Assembly (NCBI RefSeq): GCF_013369485.1
Contig: NZ_JABWEB010000011.1
Coordinates: forward strand, 62,001 to 126,000
From: Massilia sp. BJB1822
GTDB taxonomy: Bacteria; Pseudomonadota; Gammaproteobacteria; Burkholderiales; Burkholderiaceae_D
Direction: 5' to 3'
DNA: 64,000 nt
Part shown: positions 53,877 through 62,856 of the stretch, one piece after another
Layout of the letters: each line of letters starts with the position of its first letter
How positions within the stretch are numbered: the stretch's first letter is position 1
Program-made: the position numbers and the translations under genes
Notes under the pieces: model-generated
Told to the model about the DNA's origin: nothing
The model's input: the letters and a program-made list of their open reading frames with translations, nothing else
Database searches by the model: none

Positions 53877-53904
53877 ATTTTTTCTGTTCAGTATCTGCTT
53901 GCCG

Positions 53905-54639
53905 CTACCAGAAAGACCAATTACCGGTCATCAGTACCCAAATCCCCAGGCCGCCGTTGGTGACGGCATGGGCAAGAATGGGCGACCACAGGTTCTGGCT
54001 GCGCATGTATAAGAGGCCGTAAGCGGCGCCGGCCACCATGCCGGCGAACCACAAATGATGTTCGAGGCCGAATAATATCACCGTGACAATAAAAGCTTTA
54101 AATTTTACGTGCGCGGGGTTCACTTTCAGGAAATCGGCCCGCTCCAGCCAGCGCAGCAGGAAGGAGCGCCAGAACAATTCCTCCATCAGCGGCACCACCA
54201 GGGCCGCGCCGGCAATGCGCACCAGGGCCAGCGGCCAATCGATTCCGCCGCCGGCGCCGCGCGGATCGAAGCCGGCCGCGCTGCCGATCTGCATCCAGGC
54301 CGCATCCAGATTCACCCACAGCAGCAGCACCAGCAGCCCGGTGGCCACGGCCGCCAGCCAGCCGCGCGCGCCCAGCGGCTGCCACGCCAGTTCGCGGTAA
54401 TGGCGGCGGAAGGCGAACAGCAGAGCCAGCACGACGCCGATTTTGACTGCGTACAGCCAGCGCAGTTCCGCCGCCGCCATACCGAAACGGTCGAGCAGGT
54501 CGGCAATGGCGATGAAGGCCATATACGCGGCAAAGGGAAGGATGCGGACCAGCGCCGGCTGCCGCGAGGGCGCGCTATCCGGCCCGGCTGGCTGCGCGCT
54601 GGCGGCCGGCCGGGTGTTGTCTGACTGCTGGGTTTTCAT
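53905..54639 (-). CDS. CAAX prenyl protease-related membrane protein (CPBP family)
   Basis: 244 residues, about six to seven membrane helices. CPBP motifs are intact: EExxxR at Glu153/Glu154/Arg158 (EELFWRSFLLRW), His194/195 (FGLEHH) and HxxxN at His224/Asn228. This subfamily (TIGR03008-like) travels with exosortase clusters. Likely an intramembrane metalloprotease acting on membrane substrates, perhaps leftover sorting signals. First gene of the long leftward cluster, so a promoter is expected in 54640-54744, where TAATAT sequences occur but no clear -35. Confidence 0.86.
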   Translation of the reverse strand: MKTQQSDNTRPAASAQPAGPDSAPSRQPALVRILPFAAYMAFIAIADLLDRFGMAAAELRWLYAVKIGVVLALLFAFRRHYRELAWQPLGARGWLAAVATGLLVLLLWVNLDAAWMQIGSAAGFDPRGAGGGIDWPLALVRIAGAALVVPLMEELFWRSFLLRWLERADFLKVNPAHVKFKAFIVTVILFGLEHHLWFAGMVAGAAYGLLYMRSQNLWSPILAHAVTNGGLGIWVLMTGNWSFW

Positions 54640-54744
54640 GCGATATCTGCGGGTCCGTGGCGGAGTTTGCAGATATTACAATATTACGCGCTTGTGCAGC
54701 GCACGAATGATGTAGAAAAGAAATCTTTCATCAAATCAGCTGTC

Positions 54745-56655
54745 TCATTGCCGCGATTCGATGGCCTCCCAGCGCTCCAGGGCCGCCAGCAGCTCCTCTT
54801 CGATCTCGGCGATGCGGCTGTTCAGGCGCTTCGCTTCGGCCGGCGTCTTCTTGTAGAAGTCGGGATCGGACAGGGCAATATTCAGCGCGCTCTGCTCGTC
54901 TTCCAGCTTGGCGATCAGCTGCGGCAGCTCATCCAGCTCGCGCTGTTCCTTGAAGCTGAGTTTTTTCGGTTTTGCTGCAGGCGCAGCAGCCGGCGCCGCT
55001 TCCACCTTGGCCGGTTTCAGCTCGGCCTTCGCCGCTGGCTTGGCCGAGGCGGCCGGCGCCACGGCGCGCACCCGCTCCCAGTCGCTATAGCCGCCGATGT
55101 ATTCGCGCCAGGCACCCTCCCCTTCGGCCACGATGACCTGGGTCACGACATTGTCGAGGAACATGCGGTCGTGGCTGACCAGGAAGACCGTGCCCTGGTA
55201 ATCTTCCAGCAACTCTTCCAGCAGCTCCAGGGTGTCGATGTCGAGGTCATTGGTCGGCTCGTCGAGCACCAGCACATTGGCCGGCTTGGCAAACAGGCGC
55301 GCCAGCAGCAGGCGGTTGCGCTCGCCACCCGAGAGGGTGCGCACCGGCGAACGGGCGCGCTCGGGCGCGAACAGGAAGTCGCCCAGATAGCTCATCACGT
55401 GCTTGCGCTGGCCATTGATTTCGACCCAGTCGCTGCCCGGCGCAATCGTGTCGGCCAGGCTGGCTTCCTCGTTGAGCTGGGTGCGCATCTGGTCGAAATA
55501 CGCCACCTGCAATTTGGTGCCCTGGCGGATGCTGCCGGCATCGGCCGTCTCTTCGCCCAAAATGAGTTTGAGCAAGGTGGTCTTGCCGGCGCCATTGGTG
55601 CCGATCAGGCCGACCTTGTCGCCGCGCAGGATGGTGGCGCTGAAGTCGCGCACGATGGCTTTCGCGCCATAGGCCTTGCTGACATTGTCCAGCTCGGCCA
55701 CGATCTTGCCCGAGCGCTCGCCCGCGGACACTTCCAGGCGCACCTGGCCCTGCTGCTCGCGGCGCGCGGCGCGCTGGTCGCGCAGGCGCTCCAGACGGCG
55801 CACCCGGCCCTCGTCGCGCGTGCGGCGCGCCTGCACGCCCTTGCGGATCCAGACCTCTTCCTGGGCCAGGAATTTGTCGAACTTGGCGTTCTCGATTTCC
55901 TCGATGGCCAGCTGCTCGGCCTTGCGCGTCTGGTAGGTGCTGAAGTTGCCCGGATAGGACAGCAGGCGGCCACGGTCCAGCTCAATGATGCGGGTGGCCA
56001 CATTGTCGAGGAAGGAACGGTCGTGGGTGATGAATAGCACGCTGCCCTTGAAGTCGCGCAGCAAGCCTTCCAGCCACAGGATGGAGGTGAAGTCGAGGTG
56101 GTTGGTCGGCTCGTCAAGCAGCAGCACGTCGGGCGCCGCCACCAGGGCGCGCGCCAGCGCCACGCGCTTCTGCATGCCGCCCGACAGGGTTTTCATCAGC
56201 GCATCCGGACCGAGATTCAGGCGGTCCAGGGTCTGTTCGACCTTGTTGCCCAGATTCCAGGCGTCGGCCGCATCGAGCTGCAGCTGGATTTCGTGCATGC
56301 GCTCCATCAGCGCCTCGTCGTCGCCCTGGCCGAACTGGCTGGTCAGCGCATCGTATTCCTTGCGCAGCGCCGGCAGCTCGCCCAGGCCGGAAGCGACGGC
56401 TTCGAACACCGTCATCTCCGGCTCGAACACGGGTTCCTGCTCGACATAGGCAATCGTCAAGCCCTGCTGCATGACCAGCAAGCCGTCGTCCAGCTTGACG
56501 CGGCCGGAAAGGATTTTCAGCAGCGAGGATTTGCCGGTGCCGTTGCGGCCGATCAGGCCGACGCGCTCGCCGCTCTCGAGGGAGAATTCGGCGTGATCGA
56601 GAAGCGCGACGTGGCCGAACGCCAGTTGCGCGGAAGTGAGGGAAATGACTGCCAT
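54745..56655 (-). CDS. uup: ABC-F ATPase, Uup type
   Basis: 636 residues. Two ABC domains: Walker A GRNGTGKSS and GTNGAGKTT; signatures LSGGMQKRVALARAL and LSGGERNRLLLARLF; two LDEPTNHLD/LDEPTNDLD Walker B motifs; linker between them; and a C-terminal coiled coil (RELDELPQLIAKLEDEQSAL) as in Uup. Cytoplasmic, ribosome-associated, no membrane part. Start at 56655 chosen at MAVISLTSAQLAFG; upstream in-frame codons to 56802 run into the tRNA promoter region. Confidence 0.93.
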   Translation of the reverse strand: MAVISLTSAQLAFGHVALLDHAEFSLESGERVGLIGRNGTGKSSLLKILSGRVKLDDGLLVMQQGLTIAYVEQEPVFEPEMTVFEAVASGLGELPALRKEYDALTSQFGQGDDEALMERMHEIQLQLDAADAWNLGNKVEQTLDRLNLGPDALMKTLSGGMQKRVALARALVAAPDVLLLDEPTNHLDFTSILWLEGLLRDFKGSVLFITHDRSFLDNVATRIIELDRGRLLSYPGNFSTYQTRKAEQLAIEEIENAKFDKFLAQEEVWIRKGVQARRTRDEGRVRRLERLRDQRAARREQQGQVRLEVSAGERSGKIVAELDNVSKAYGAKAIVRDFSATILRGDKVGLIGTNGAGKTTLLKLILGEETADAGSIRQGTKLQVAYFDQMRTQLNEEASLADTIAPGSDWVEINGQRKHVMSYLGDFLFAPERARSPVRTLSGGERNRLLLARLFAKPANVLVLDEPTNDLDIDTLELLEELLEDYQGTVFLVSHDRMFLDNVVTQVIVAEGEGAWREYIGGYSDWERVRAVAPAASAKPAAKAELKPAKVEAAPAAAPAAKPKKLSFKEQRELDELPQLIAKLEDEQSALNIALSDPDFYKKTPAEAKRLNSRIAEIEEELLAALERWEAIESRQ

Positions 56656-56766
56656 AGCGGGTTCAGAAATGCCGCGCTGCTGCGGGCGGCAGGCGGTTTT
56701 GGATGATCGAAACCCGCATTGTACCGGCAGCGCGCAATTGCTACTAACATTTGCCGATCTGTCAGC

Positions 56767-56772
56767 TATAAT
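56767..56772 (+). promoter_or_regulatory. -10 box of the tRNA-Arg gene
   Basis: Perfect TATAAT ending 17 bases before the tRNA 5' end. No good -35 at 16-18 bases; TTGCTA at 56738-56743 is too far (23). Confidence 0.45.
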
Positions 56773-56789
56773 TGCGCTCGCCTTGCGTC

Positions 56790-56864
56790 CTCCCCGTAGC
56801 ACAATGGATAGTGCACATGCCTCCTAAGCGTGGGATACTGGTTCGATTCCAGTCGGGGGGACCA
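56790..56864 (+). tRNA. tRNA-Arg, anticodon CCT
   Basis: Full cloverleaf folds by eye: acceptor CTCCCCG / CGGGGGG (one T-G), U8-A9, D stem GCAC/GTGC with AATGGATA loop, anticodon stem CATGC/GCGTG with loop CTCCTAA (anticodon CCT, reads AGG), T stem ACTGG/CCAGT with TTCGATT loop, discriminator A, and CCA encoded. 75 bases. Confidence 0.96.
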
Positions 56865-56881
56865 GCCCCCCCCTCTTTTTT
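56855..56881 (+). terminator. Terminator using the tRNA acceptor G run
   Basis: GGGGGG (56855-56860) of the acceptor strand can pair with CCCCCC in 56866-56873, loop ACCAG, followed by CTCTTTTTT. The hairpin competes with the mature tRNA fold and would act on the nascent transcript. Confidence 0.55.
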
Positions 56882-56885
56882 CTCC

Positions 56886-59282
56886 TTACTTCTTCACCAC
56901 CGCGCGCTGCAGCGTATATTTCCCGCCCGACTTGACGGTGAAATACAGCGTGCCGGCCTGCGCTTCCACCACCGCTTCGAAACGGTAGGAAGCATCGTCA
57001 GCACTAACCACCCAGCCGCCCGGCGCCAAGCCGGCCAGCAGCACCCGCAGCTCGCCCGATTGGGACGGCAGCGTAAAGCGGGCGGTACTGTTCAACTCGT
57101 CCGTCTCGCGCGCAAACAGCACGGCGCGGTTGGCGATTTTCACGCCGGCCAGCAGCTCGGACAATACCGGCTCCACCGGCAGCGGCTGGGCGTCAGGAGT
57201 GGCGTCGAGCACCTGCATGGCGTTCAGGAAGGTGTCGCTGCGGGCCGCCACCGAAGGCGACACCTCGACCCGCCAAGCACCTGCCTCTTCGCTATTATTC
57301 GACTGCATCGGCGTGATCGGGTAATTGATGTACTTGCGCGTCGCGCTATCGTAGACGCTGAACTCGCGGCCCGGTCCGCCAACCTTGGCGATCGCAGGGC
57401 GGGCTGGCAAGATGGTGCGGTTCACCAGCTTGCCGTTATAGCCGCGGTCGGTTCGCGTGATGGTCACGGTATCGCCTACCACCGACGGTTCAGTCTCGCT
57501 ATGCAGCAGCCAGGTTTTCTTGAAGCCGAGTTTGCTCGACTGAATGCGGTCGAACACGATCAGCGCCGCCGGATTCTTGGCATTCTTCAGGTTCAGGAAA
57601 ACGAAGGAACGCGTGTAAGCGCTGACCTTGCGGGAATACGCCTGACTCAGTTCGCCTTGCAGATACGAGTACTCGGGTGCCAAGCGGTCGGGACCGACTT
57701 GAGAGCGCAGGGCGCCACCGGCTTGCGCGCCCTTGGCCGGGTCGAGCAAATCCTGCATGGCATAGAATTCCGTCGTGAAGCGCTGCCCGCCGTCATTCGA
57801 TTTACCGGGAATAATGGTCTCGGCCTCATCCAGCACCAGCATGGCATTGTGGGCAATGGTGCGCTTATGGTAGTTCATATCATGCACGCTGCCATATTCG
57901 ACATTGTTGGCGCCCTGATAGATGCCGGAATCGATGGCCAGGCCACCTTTGTAATACAGCTGGAAATGGCCGGCATCGAGATGCTGGTGATTGCCGAATC
58001 GGGTGCCGCCCGCTTTCATCATGGCCACCACGGCCGGCGATTGCAGGTCTGCCGTGTTGCCCTCGGTCCAGGCGGTACGGGCGATCATCATGCCGAGCGG
58101 CGCGCCGGCATACCAGGTCAGCGGCAAGTCGCGCACGCTGCGCGCCGGCACGCTCGGGTCGTCCAGCAACACCAGCCACAGATCTTCGGTCGGCCGCAAG
58201 GCCGGCAACTGGCGCAAGAACTCGCCTTTCAGATACGGGTCTTTATAGTAGCTGGCGGCCAGCATGAAGGGCAGCGGCTCTGCCCAGTAGCTCTTGAAGC
58301 GGCTCAGCGCGGCCCAATAGGAATCGCCGTCGCGCATCAGCTGGCCGTCGGGGCGGCGCATGTACAGCCACTGGTACGGCGTGCTGGACTGGTTGGCGGC
58401 AAACACGTCGCGCACGCCCATGCGGCGGAAAATCCACGAGGCAAACACATCCCAGATATAGCGGCTAGGGCCATAGGAATCGCCCTGGTGGTGGCCGCCG
58501 GCCGAATACATGAAGTTACGCGGCTCAATATAGGCGCTGAAGAACCGGCCGGCAACCATCCGGTAGATTTCCGGCGCTTCGTCATAGAAGGCAATCGCAG
58601 CGCTCAACTGGTCGCGCATCAACTGCGCCTCGCTGCCGTGGCCGGTAATGGAACCTTGCTTCAGCGGCGGAAAACCGATTTCCATCCGCGCCGCCTGCTC
58701 CACAAAGCGCTGGATGAAATGGCGCTTGTCGTCGGTTTTGAGCAGGGGATAGCACCAGTCGTATACCAGCGCGCTCAAGAGCAGGGAATTACCCATCTGC
58801 CGCGGGGTCGCGGCCTGCTGCTGGCAAACCGGGCTATCGAGATAGGCTCGCGCCAGGCTGATGGCCTGCTGCCCCGATTCCCCATCCTTATCGAGCAAAT
58901 AGAACAAGGCCTTGGCATGGACGATTTTGGCCGAGCGCTCGCAATAATCGCCGTTGGACTCGCCCTGGTTTTGCGGCGGCAGCGTAGTCAGATAATAGCG
59001 CCCGGCAGTGCGCAGGCGCTGCCAAGCCAGATTCAAGGCTTGGTATTCCACATTTTCCCGGCCCTGCGCCCGCAGCTCTTGCTTGCGCAAGGCTTCCAGG
59101 TCGGTGGCGCGCAAGTACAGGCGCGGATGCTCGGCCGGCGGGCGGATGGCGGGTGCTGCGATACCGGGGTTTTGCGGCATCGCAACGGTAATCTCGGCCG
59201 CGCCAGCCGTCTGGGAAAGCCCCTGCGTCAACGCGACGCAAGCGGCCAAGGAGAGAAAAGCCTGCTGTTTTTTTGTCATCAT
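56886..59282 (-). CDS. Heparinase II/III-like secreted protein
   Basis: 798 residues with signal peptide (LSLAACVALTQGLSQTAGAA). An N-terminal alpha/alpha toroid (HPRLYLRATDLEALRKQEL, NSLLLSALVYDWCYPLLKTD) is followed by a beta-sandwich with GNHQHLDAGHFQLYYKGGLA, SGIYQGANNVEYGSV and RTIAHNAMLVLDEAE, as in heparin/heparan lyases. Third lyase-like protein in the window and outside the main cluster. Its stop lies 21 bases after the tRNA. No glycosyltransferases nearby, so its substrate may be the same polymer or an external one. Confidence 0.82.
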   Translation of the reverse strand: MMTKKQQAFLSLAACVALTQGLSQTAGAAEITVAMPQNPGIAAPAIRPPAEHPRLYLRATDLEALRKQELRAQGRENVEYQALNLAWQRLRTAGRYYLTTLPPQNQGESNGDYCERSAKIVHAKALFYLLDKDGESGQQAISLARAYLDSPVCQQQAATPRQMGNSLLLSALVYDWCYPLLKTDDKRHFIQRFVEQAARMEIGFPPLKQGSITGHGSEAQLMRDQLSAAIAFYDEAPEIYRMVAGRFFSAYIEPRNFMYSAGGHHQGDSYGPSRYIWDVFASWIFRRMGVRDVFAANQSSTPYQWLYMRRPDGQLMRDGDSYWAALSRFKSYWAEPLPFMLAASYYKDPYLKGEFLRQLPALRPTEDLWLVLLDDPSVPARSVRDLPLTWYAGAPLGMMIARTAWTEGNTADLQSPAVVAMMKAGGTRFGNHQHLDAGHFQLYYKGGLAIDSGIYQGANNVEYGSVHDMNYHKRTIAHNAMLVLDEAETIIPGKSNDGGQRFTTEFYAMQDLLDPAKGAQAGGALRSQVGPDRLAPEYSYLQGELSQAYSRKVSAYTRSFVFLNLKNAKNPAALIVFDRIQSSKLGFKKTWLLHSETEPSVVGDTVTITRTDRGYNGKLVNRTILPARPAIAKVGGPGREFSVYDSATRKYINYPITPMQSNNSEEAGAWRVEVSPSVAARSDTFLNAMQVLDATPDAQPLPVEPVLSELLAGVKIANRAVLFARETDELNSTARFTLPSQSGELRVLLAGLAPGGWVVSADDASYRFEAVVEAQAGTLYFTVKSGGKYTLQRAVVKK

Positions 59283-59412
59283 ACGAGTTCTATTGTCGGA
59301 CGGCGGAGGCTTGTCGGCGCGCAGCCGGCAAGAACTGGGTCATTGTAGCGCTCTCGGCTGGAATACGCACTTCTCTACAGGCAATAAAAATTTCCCATGT
59401 GACTTTTTACCC

Positions 59413-60126
59413 TCATGCGGCGCGGCGCCGCCATGTGACCGCGGCCAGTACCGCCCCGCCGGCCATAAGCATCAGATAACTTGCCGCCTCGGGAACGGCG
59501 ACCATCGCATACACCTCGATGGCGCCATAGGTGATGCTGTTCAGGCGTGACGGTCCATCGTCGAGCAAGCTGGTTTTGAAATTGCCACGATACGGGTCGA
59601 TATAAGAATACAGGAAAGAATGGCCGCCATGGGTCAAGTCATAGGGAACATACAAATCATGGCCCCAGCCAAATGTGGGGCCGAAGGCACTGCCATTGTA
59701 TGTCTGATAAGAACCAACCTCATCCAGGCCGTTGATTTTCGGCGTCTGATAGTGGACGATACCGCTGCTCAGATTAAACAGAAAAGCCGTGCGTCCCTGC
59801 TGTTCCGGATTGCGGTTATATTTTTCCGCCGAACTCCAGCTTTGGGGGTTGTAGCCGCCAACCAGCCACGTCTTGCCATCCTGCGTCGCTTGCATCACCG
59901 AGAAAGTGCGGCCCTTGCCATCCACTGCCGCATGGAATTGCCGCGCAGTGTCGCCAGCGGTCTTGGTATAGATATTCGAGAGCTGGAGTTCGCCGCCACC
60001 CAGCCAGCGAGCCAGCTGCTTCTCATCCTGTTCGCTCAATAGACCGCCTGCGTGGGCGGAAGGCACTATGGCGGCCGCTGCCCCCAGTAAAACGGCGAGG
60101 ACCAGCCGGTGAAAAGAAATGTGCAT
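59413..60126 (-). CDS. PEP-CTERM-anchored TLD domain protein
   Basis: 237 residues from the ATG at 60126: signal peptide (AVLLGAAAAIVPSAHAGG), a TLDc-like domain (FHAAVDGKGRTFSVMQATQD, WLVGGYNPQSWSS, FLFNLSSGIVHYQ, FGPTFGWGHDLYVPYDL), and C-terminal VPEAASYLMLMAGGAVLAAV then TWRRRAA. The signal reads VPEA instead of VPEP, a slight departure. TLD domains are mostly known from eukaryotic stress proteins; in bacteria they occur as PEP-CTERM proteins. Function unknown. Confidence 0.8.
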   Translation of the reverse strand: MHISFHRLVLAVLLGAAAAIVPSAHAGGLLSEQDEKQLARWLGGGELQLSNIYTKTAGDTARQFHAAVDGKGRTFSVMQATQDGKTWLVGGYNPQSWSSAEKYNRNPEQQGRTAFLFNLSSGIVHYQTPKINGLDEVGSYQTYNGSAFGPTFGWGHDLYVPYDLTHGGHSFLYSYIDPYRGNFKTSLLDDGPSRLNSITYGAIEVYAMVAVPEAASYLMLMAGGAVLAAVTWRRRAA

Positions 60127-60231
60127 ATGACACCTCAAGATAAGCGTTTGAGAGCTTAGAAAGGCTGCCAGTCCGGCTAACAAGCACAACTGTCTAGGGG
60201 CAGATGCACGCGGAGCAATTTCGGCACAGCC

Positions 60232-60258
60232 TTATCATTTTCATCAGAGCAATGATAA
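60232..60258. repeat. 8-bp inverted repeat before the acyltransferase remnant
   Basis: TTATCATT (60232-60239) and AATGATAA (60251-60258) are exact inverted copies 11 bases apart. AT-rich and placed between two divergent genes; could be an operator (somewhat Fur-like) or a stem. No T run follows. Confidence 0.45.
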
Positions 60259-60273
60259 TTTGCGCAATATAAC

Positions 60274-61209
60274 ATGCGCCAACTTGCCATTTCATACATG
60301 GCGCAACTAATCTTGCTTCCCGCTCAAACCCGCGGCGATTCATCGCTGGTCATTCCCACCATTTTCATTACCTTGGCGCTGGACTTGGCCGGCGCCGCGC
60401 TGACGCCAGAGGTGTATGCCGGCCGGAGCAACCACGATATGCCTCTGCTGCGGATCCTGATCAGCCTGGCGTATCTGAATCAAGTCTGGTCGATGTCCAT
60501 TATGAGCTTTTCCAACGTTCCATACTGGTCGATTTGCTACGAAATGTGGTATTACATACTGTTCGCCATTTTGCTGTTTACCAAGGCGAAACTGCGTATC
60601 ACGCTACTGCTGCTCTGCGCCATACTGATCGGCCCGAAAATTTTGCTGCTCGCACCGATCTGGCTGCTGGGCGTCTTCTTGCAGCGCAATAAGCGCTTGC
60701 AGCAACTGCACCCTTGGCAAGCTTGGTTTCTGTTCTTGATCTCTTGGCCCCTATATGGGCTCTATCTTAAGACAGGCGTCAACTCCTTGGTGCACCAATG
60801 GCTGCTTGGCGTGCTGGGGCAAGGTGCAGAGAAATTCCTGGGCTATTCGCACTACTTCCTTACCGACTATCTTCTTGCAATTATTGTGGCTGCCAATTTT
60901 GTTGGAGCGAGGGGCATTGCCCGGCATTTTGGCCCCATCCTCCTGCCTTGTGAACAACAGATCAGAAGACTCTCGGCATATACCTTCTCAATCTATCTGC
61001 TGCATATGCCGTTTATTCTCTTTTATATGGCCCTGTTCAACGAGCAGCCTGGCCCCCTGTTTGCGGCCAAAGTATTAGCGGCAAGCTTATTCAGCATCGT
61101 ACTGGTAAGTAAGGTGACGGAACAACAGCGCCATCGCTGGCGCGCGCCAATACAACGCTGGCTGAGCGCTCTGCGCTCAACTTCACTGTTTGCACGGCTC
61201 GGCACATAA
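60274..61209 (+). pseudogene. Acyltransferase 3 family protein lacking its N-terminus
   Basis: 311 residues with membrane helices and acyltransferase-3 features: NVPYWSICYEMWYYILFAIL, LAPIWLLGVFLQR and the late SAYTFSIYLLHMPFI. Family members begin with a membrane helix and an HxxxR-containing part of about 60-80 residues; this protein starts after that point (MRQLAISYMAQLILLPAQTR). In-frame TAA at 60256 blocks extension and other frames upstream are full of stops, so the missing part is absent, not frameshifted. Visibly AT-richer than flanking genes. Probably a non-functional remnant that was transferred or deleted at its 5' end. Confidence 0.6.
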
Positions 61210-61262
61210 GGGAGGGCAAGGATAGAATGCCGGCGGCGCCCCAGCCGGGCGCCGTGGCGGTC

Positions 61263-61652
61263 TCAGGGAATGACGGCAGTGACTTCTATTTCGAGCCTTG
61301 CATCATCTTCAATCAGCGCCACAACCTGTACCGCCGTCATGGCGGGATAGTGGGCGCCAATGATCTCACGGTAAGCCTGGCCGATGTCTTTATACGCAGC
61401 CATGTATTCCTTTTTATCCAGCACATACCAAGTCATGCGTGTAATGTGCTCTGGCCGCGCCCCCGCCTCGGCCAGCACCTCGACGATGTTGAGCAAGGCT
61501 TGGCGCGTTTGCCCGGCAAAGTCCCGGCTCTGGAATCTGCCTTGTCCATCCCAGCCCACCATGCCGCTGACAAAGACTTGCTTGCCGCTGGCGGCAATGC
61601 CGTTAGAGTAGCCGCGCGGGCGCGCCCAGCCCGGAGGTTGAAGTATCTGCAT
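61263..61652 (-). CDS. RidA family protein
   Basis: 129 residues, full RidA length. Core motifs VFVSGMVGWDGQGRF, QTRQALLNIVEVLAEAGA, ITRMTWYVLDKKEY and DARLEIEVTAVIP with the family Arg. RidA proteins hydrolyse reactive enamines/imines or act as pathway-specific variants. It follows the acyl-CoA dehydrogenase by 13 bases and is last in the visible operon, so it probably serves that pathway, not general imine removal. Confidence 0.9.
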   Translation of the reverse strand: MQILQPPGWARPRGYSNGIAASGKQVFVSGMVGWDGQGRFQSRDFAGQTRQALLNIVEVLAEAGARPEHITRMTWYVLDKKEYMAAYKDIGQAYREIIGAHYPAMTAVQVVALIEDDARLEIEVTAVIP

Positions 61653-61665
61653 GATCTTTCCTGAC

Positions 61666-62853
61666 TTAAGCGGTCTCGCGCAGCAGTTCGCGCGCGATGA
61701 TTAATTGCTGGACTTCGGTGGCGCCTTCGTAAATGCGCAGGGCGCGTATCTCGCGGTACAGGCGTTCCACCGGATGCTCGCTGACCACGCCCAGACCGCC
61801 GAACATCTGCACGGCGGCGTCGATCACCTGCTGCGCCGTTTCGGTGGCCGTCATCTTGGCCATGGCCGCTTCCTTGGTGACCTTGCGGCCCTGGTCGCGC
61901 TGCCAGGCGGCGCGGTAGGTCAGGAGCGCCGCGCTGTCGATGGCGGTGGCCATCTGCGCCAGCTTGGCCTGGGTCAGCTGGAAGTCGGCCAGAGTCTGGC
62001 CGAACATGGGACGCTGGCGTGCATGGGCCAGCGCCTCGTCCAGTGCGCGGCGGGCGAAACCCAGGGCCGCCGCCGCCACCGACGTGCGGAACACGTCGAG
62101 CGTGGCCATCGCCACCTTGAAGCCCTGCCCCGCTTCGCCCAAGCGCAAGGCGGCCGGGATGCGGCAGTTGTTGAAGCGCAGGCGCGCCAGCGGATGCGGC
62201 GCGATCACATTAATGCGCTCCGCAATTTCCAGGCCCGGCGCGTCAGCCGGAACGATGAAGGCGCTGATGCCGCGCGTGCCGCGTGCCGGACTGTCCTGCG
62301 CTTCCGCGGCCACGCTATCGCGCGCAAACACCACGTAGAAATCGGCGATGCCGCCGTTCGAGATCCAGGTCTTCTCGCCGTTCAGCACATAGCTGTCGCC
62401 CTCGCGCGCGGCGGCGCACTGCATGGCGGCGACGTCGGAACCGGCCTGCGGTTCGGACAAGGCAAAAGCGGCAATCGCCTCGCCGCGCGCCACGCGCGGC
62501 AGCCAGGCCTGTTGGGCCGCAGTATCGCCGAACAGGCTGATGGCGCCCGAGCCCAAGCCCTGCATGGCGAAGGCGAAATCGGCCAGGCCGTTATGGCGCG
62601 CCAGGGTCTCGCGGATCAGGCAGATGGTGCGCGTATCGATGGCGTCCAGCGTGCCGCCGTGGGCGCTGCCGCCGACCGCATGGCGCAGCCAGCCCGCCTC
62701 GCCCAGCTGGCGCACCAGCTGGCGGCAAGTCGCATCCACATCCTCGCCATGCACGTCGCGCACCTGTTGCGCGGCCCAGGCATCGAGTTCCCGTTCCAGC
62801 GCGGCGTGGCGCGCCTCGAAGAAGGGCCAACCCAGATAGTCTTTATCGGCCAT
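61666..62853 (-). CDS. Acyl-CoA dehydrogenase
   Basis: 395 residues. FAD-dependent fold: [56 protein letters not shown], and [20 protein letters not shown] with the usual C-terminal Glu region. Oxidises an acyl-CoA to enoyl-CoA. 3 bases after the hydratase-like gene. Substrate not determinable. Confidence 0.93.
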   Translation of the reverse strand: MADKDYLGWPFFEARHAALERELDAWAAQQVRDVHGEDVDATCRQLVRQLGEAGWLRHAVGGSAHGGTLDAIDTRTICLIRETLARHNGLADFAFAMQGLGSGAISLFGDTAAQQAWLPRVARGEAIAAFALSEPQAGSDVAAMQCAAAREGDSYVLNGEKTWISNGGIADFYVVFARDSVAAEAQDSPARGTRGISAFIVPADAPGLEIAERINVIAPHPLARLRFNNCRIPAALRLGEAGQGFKVAMATLDVFRTSVAAAALGFARRALDEALAHARQRPMFGQTLADFQLTQAKLAQMATAIDSAALLTYRAAWQRDQGRKVTKEAAMAKMTATETAQQVIDAAVQMFGGLGVVSEHPVERLYREIRALRIYEGATEVQQLIIARELLRETA

Positions 62854-62856
62854 GCC

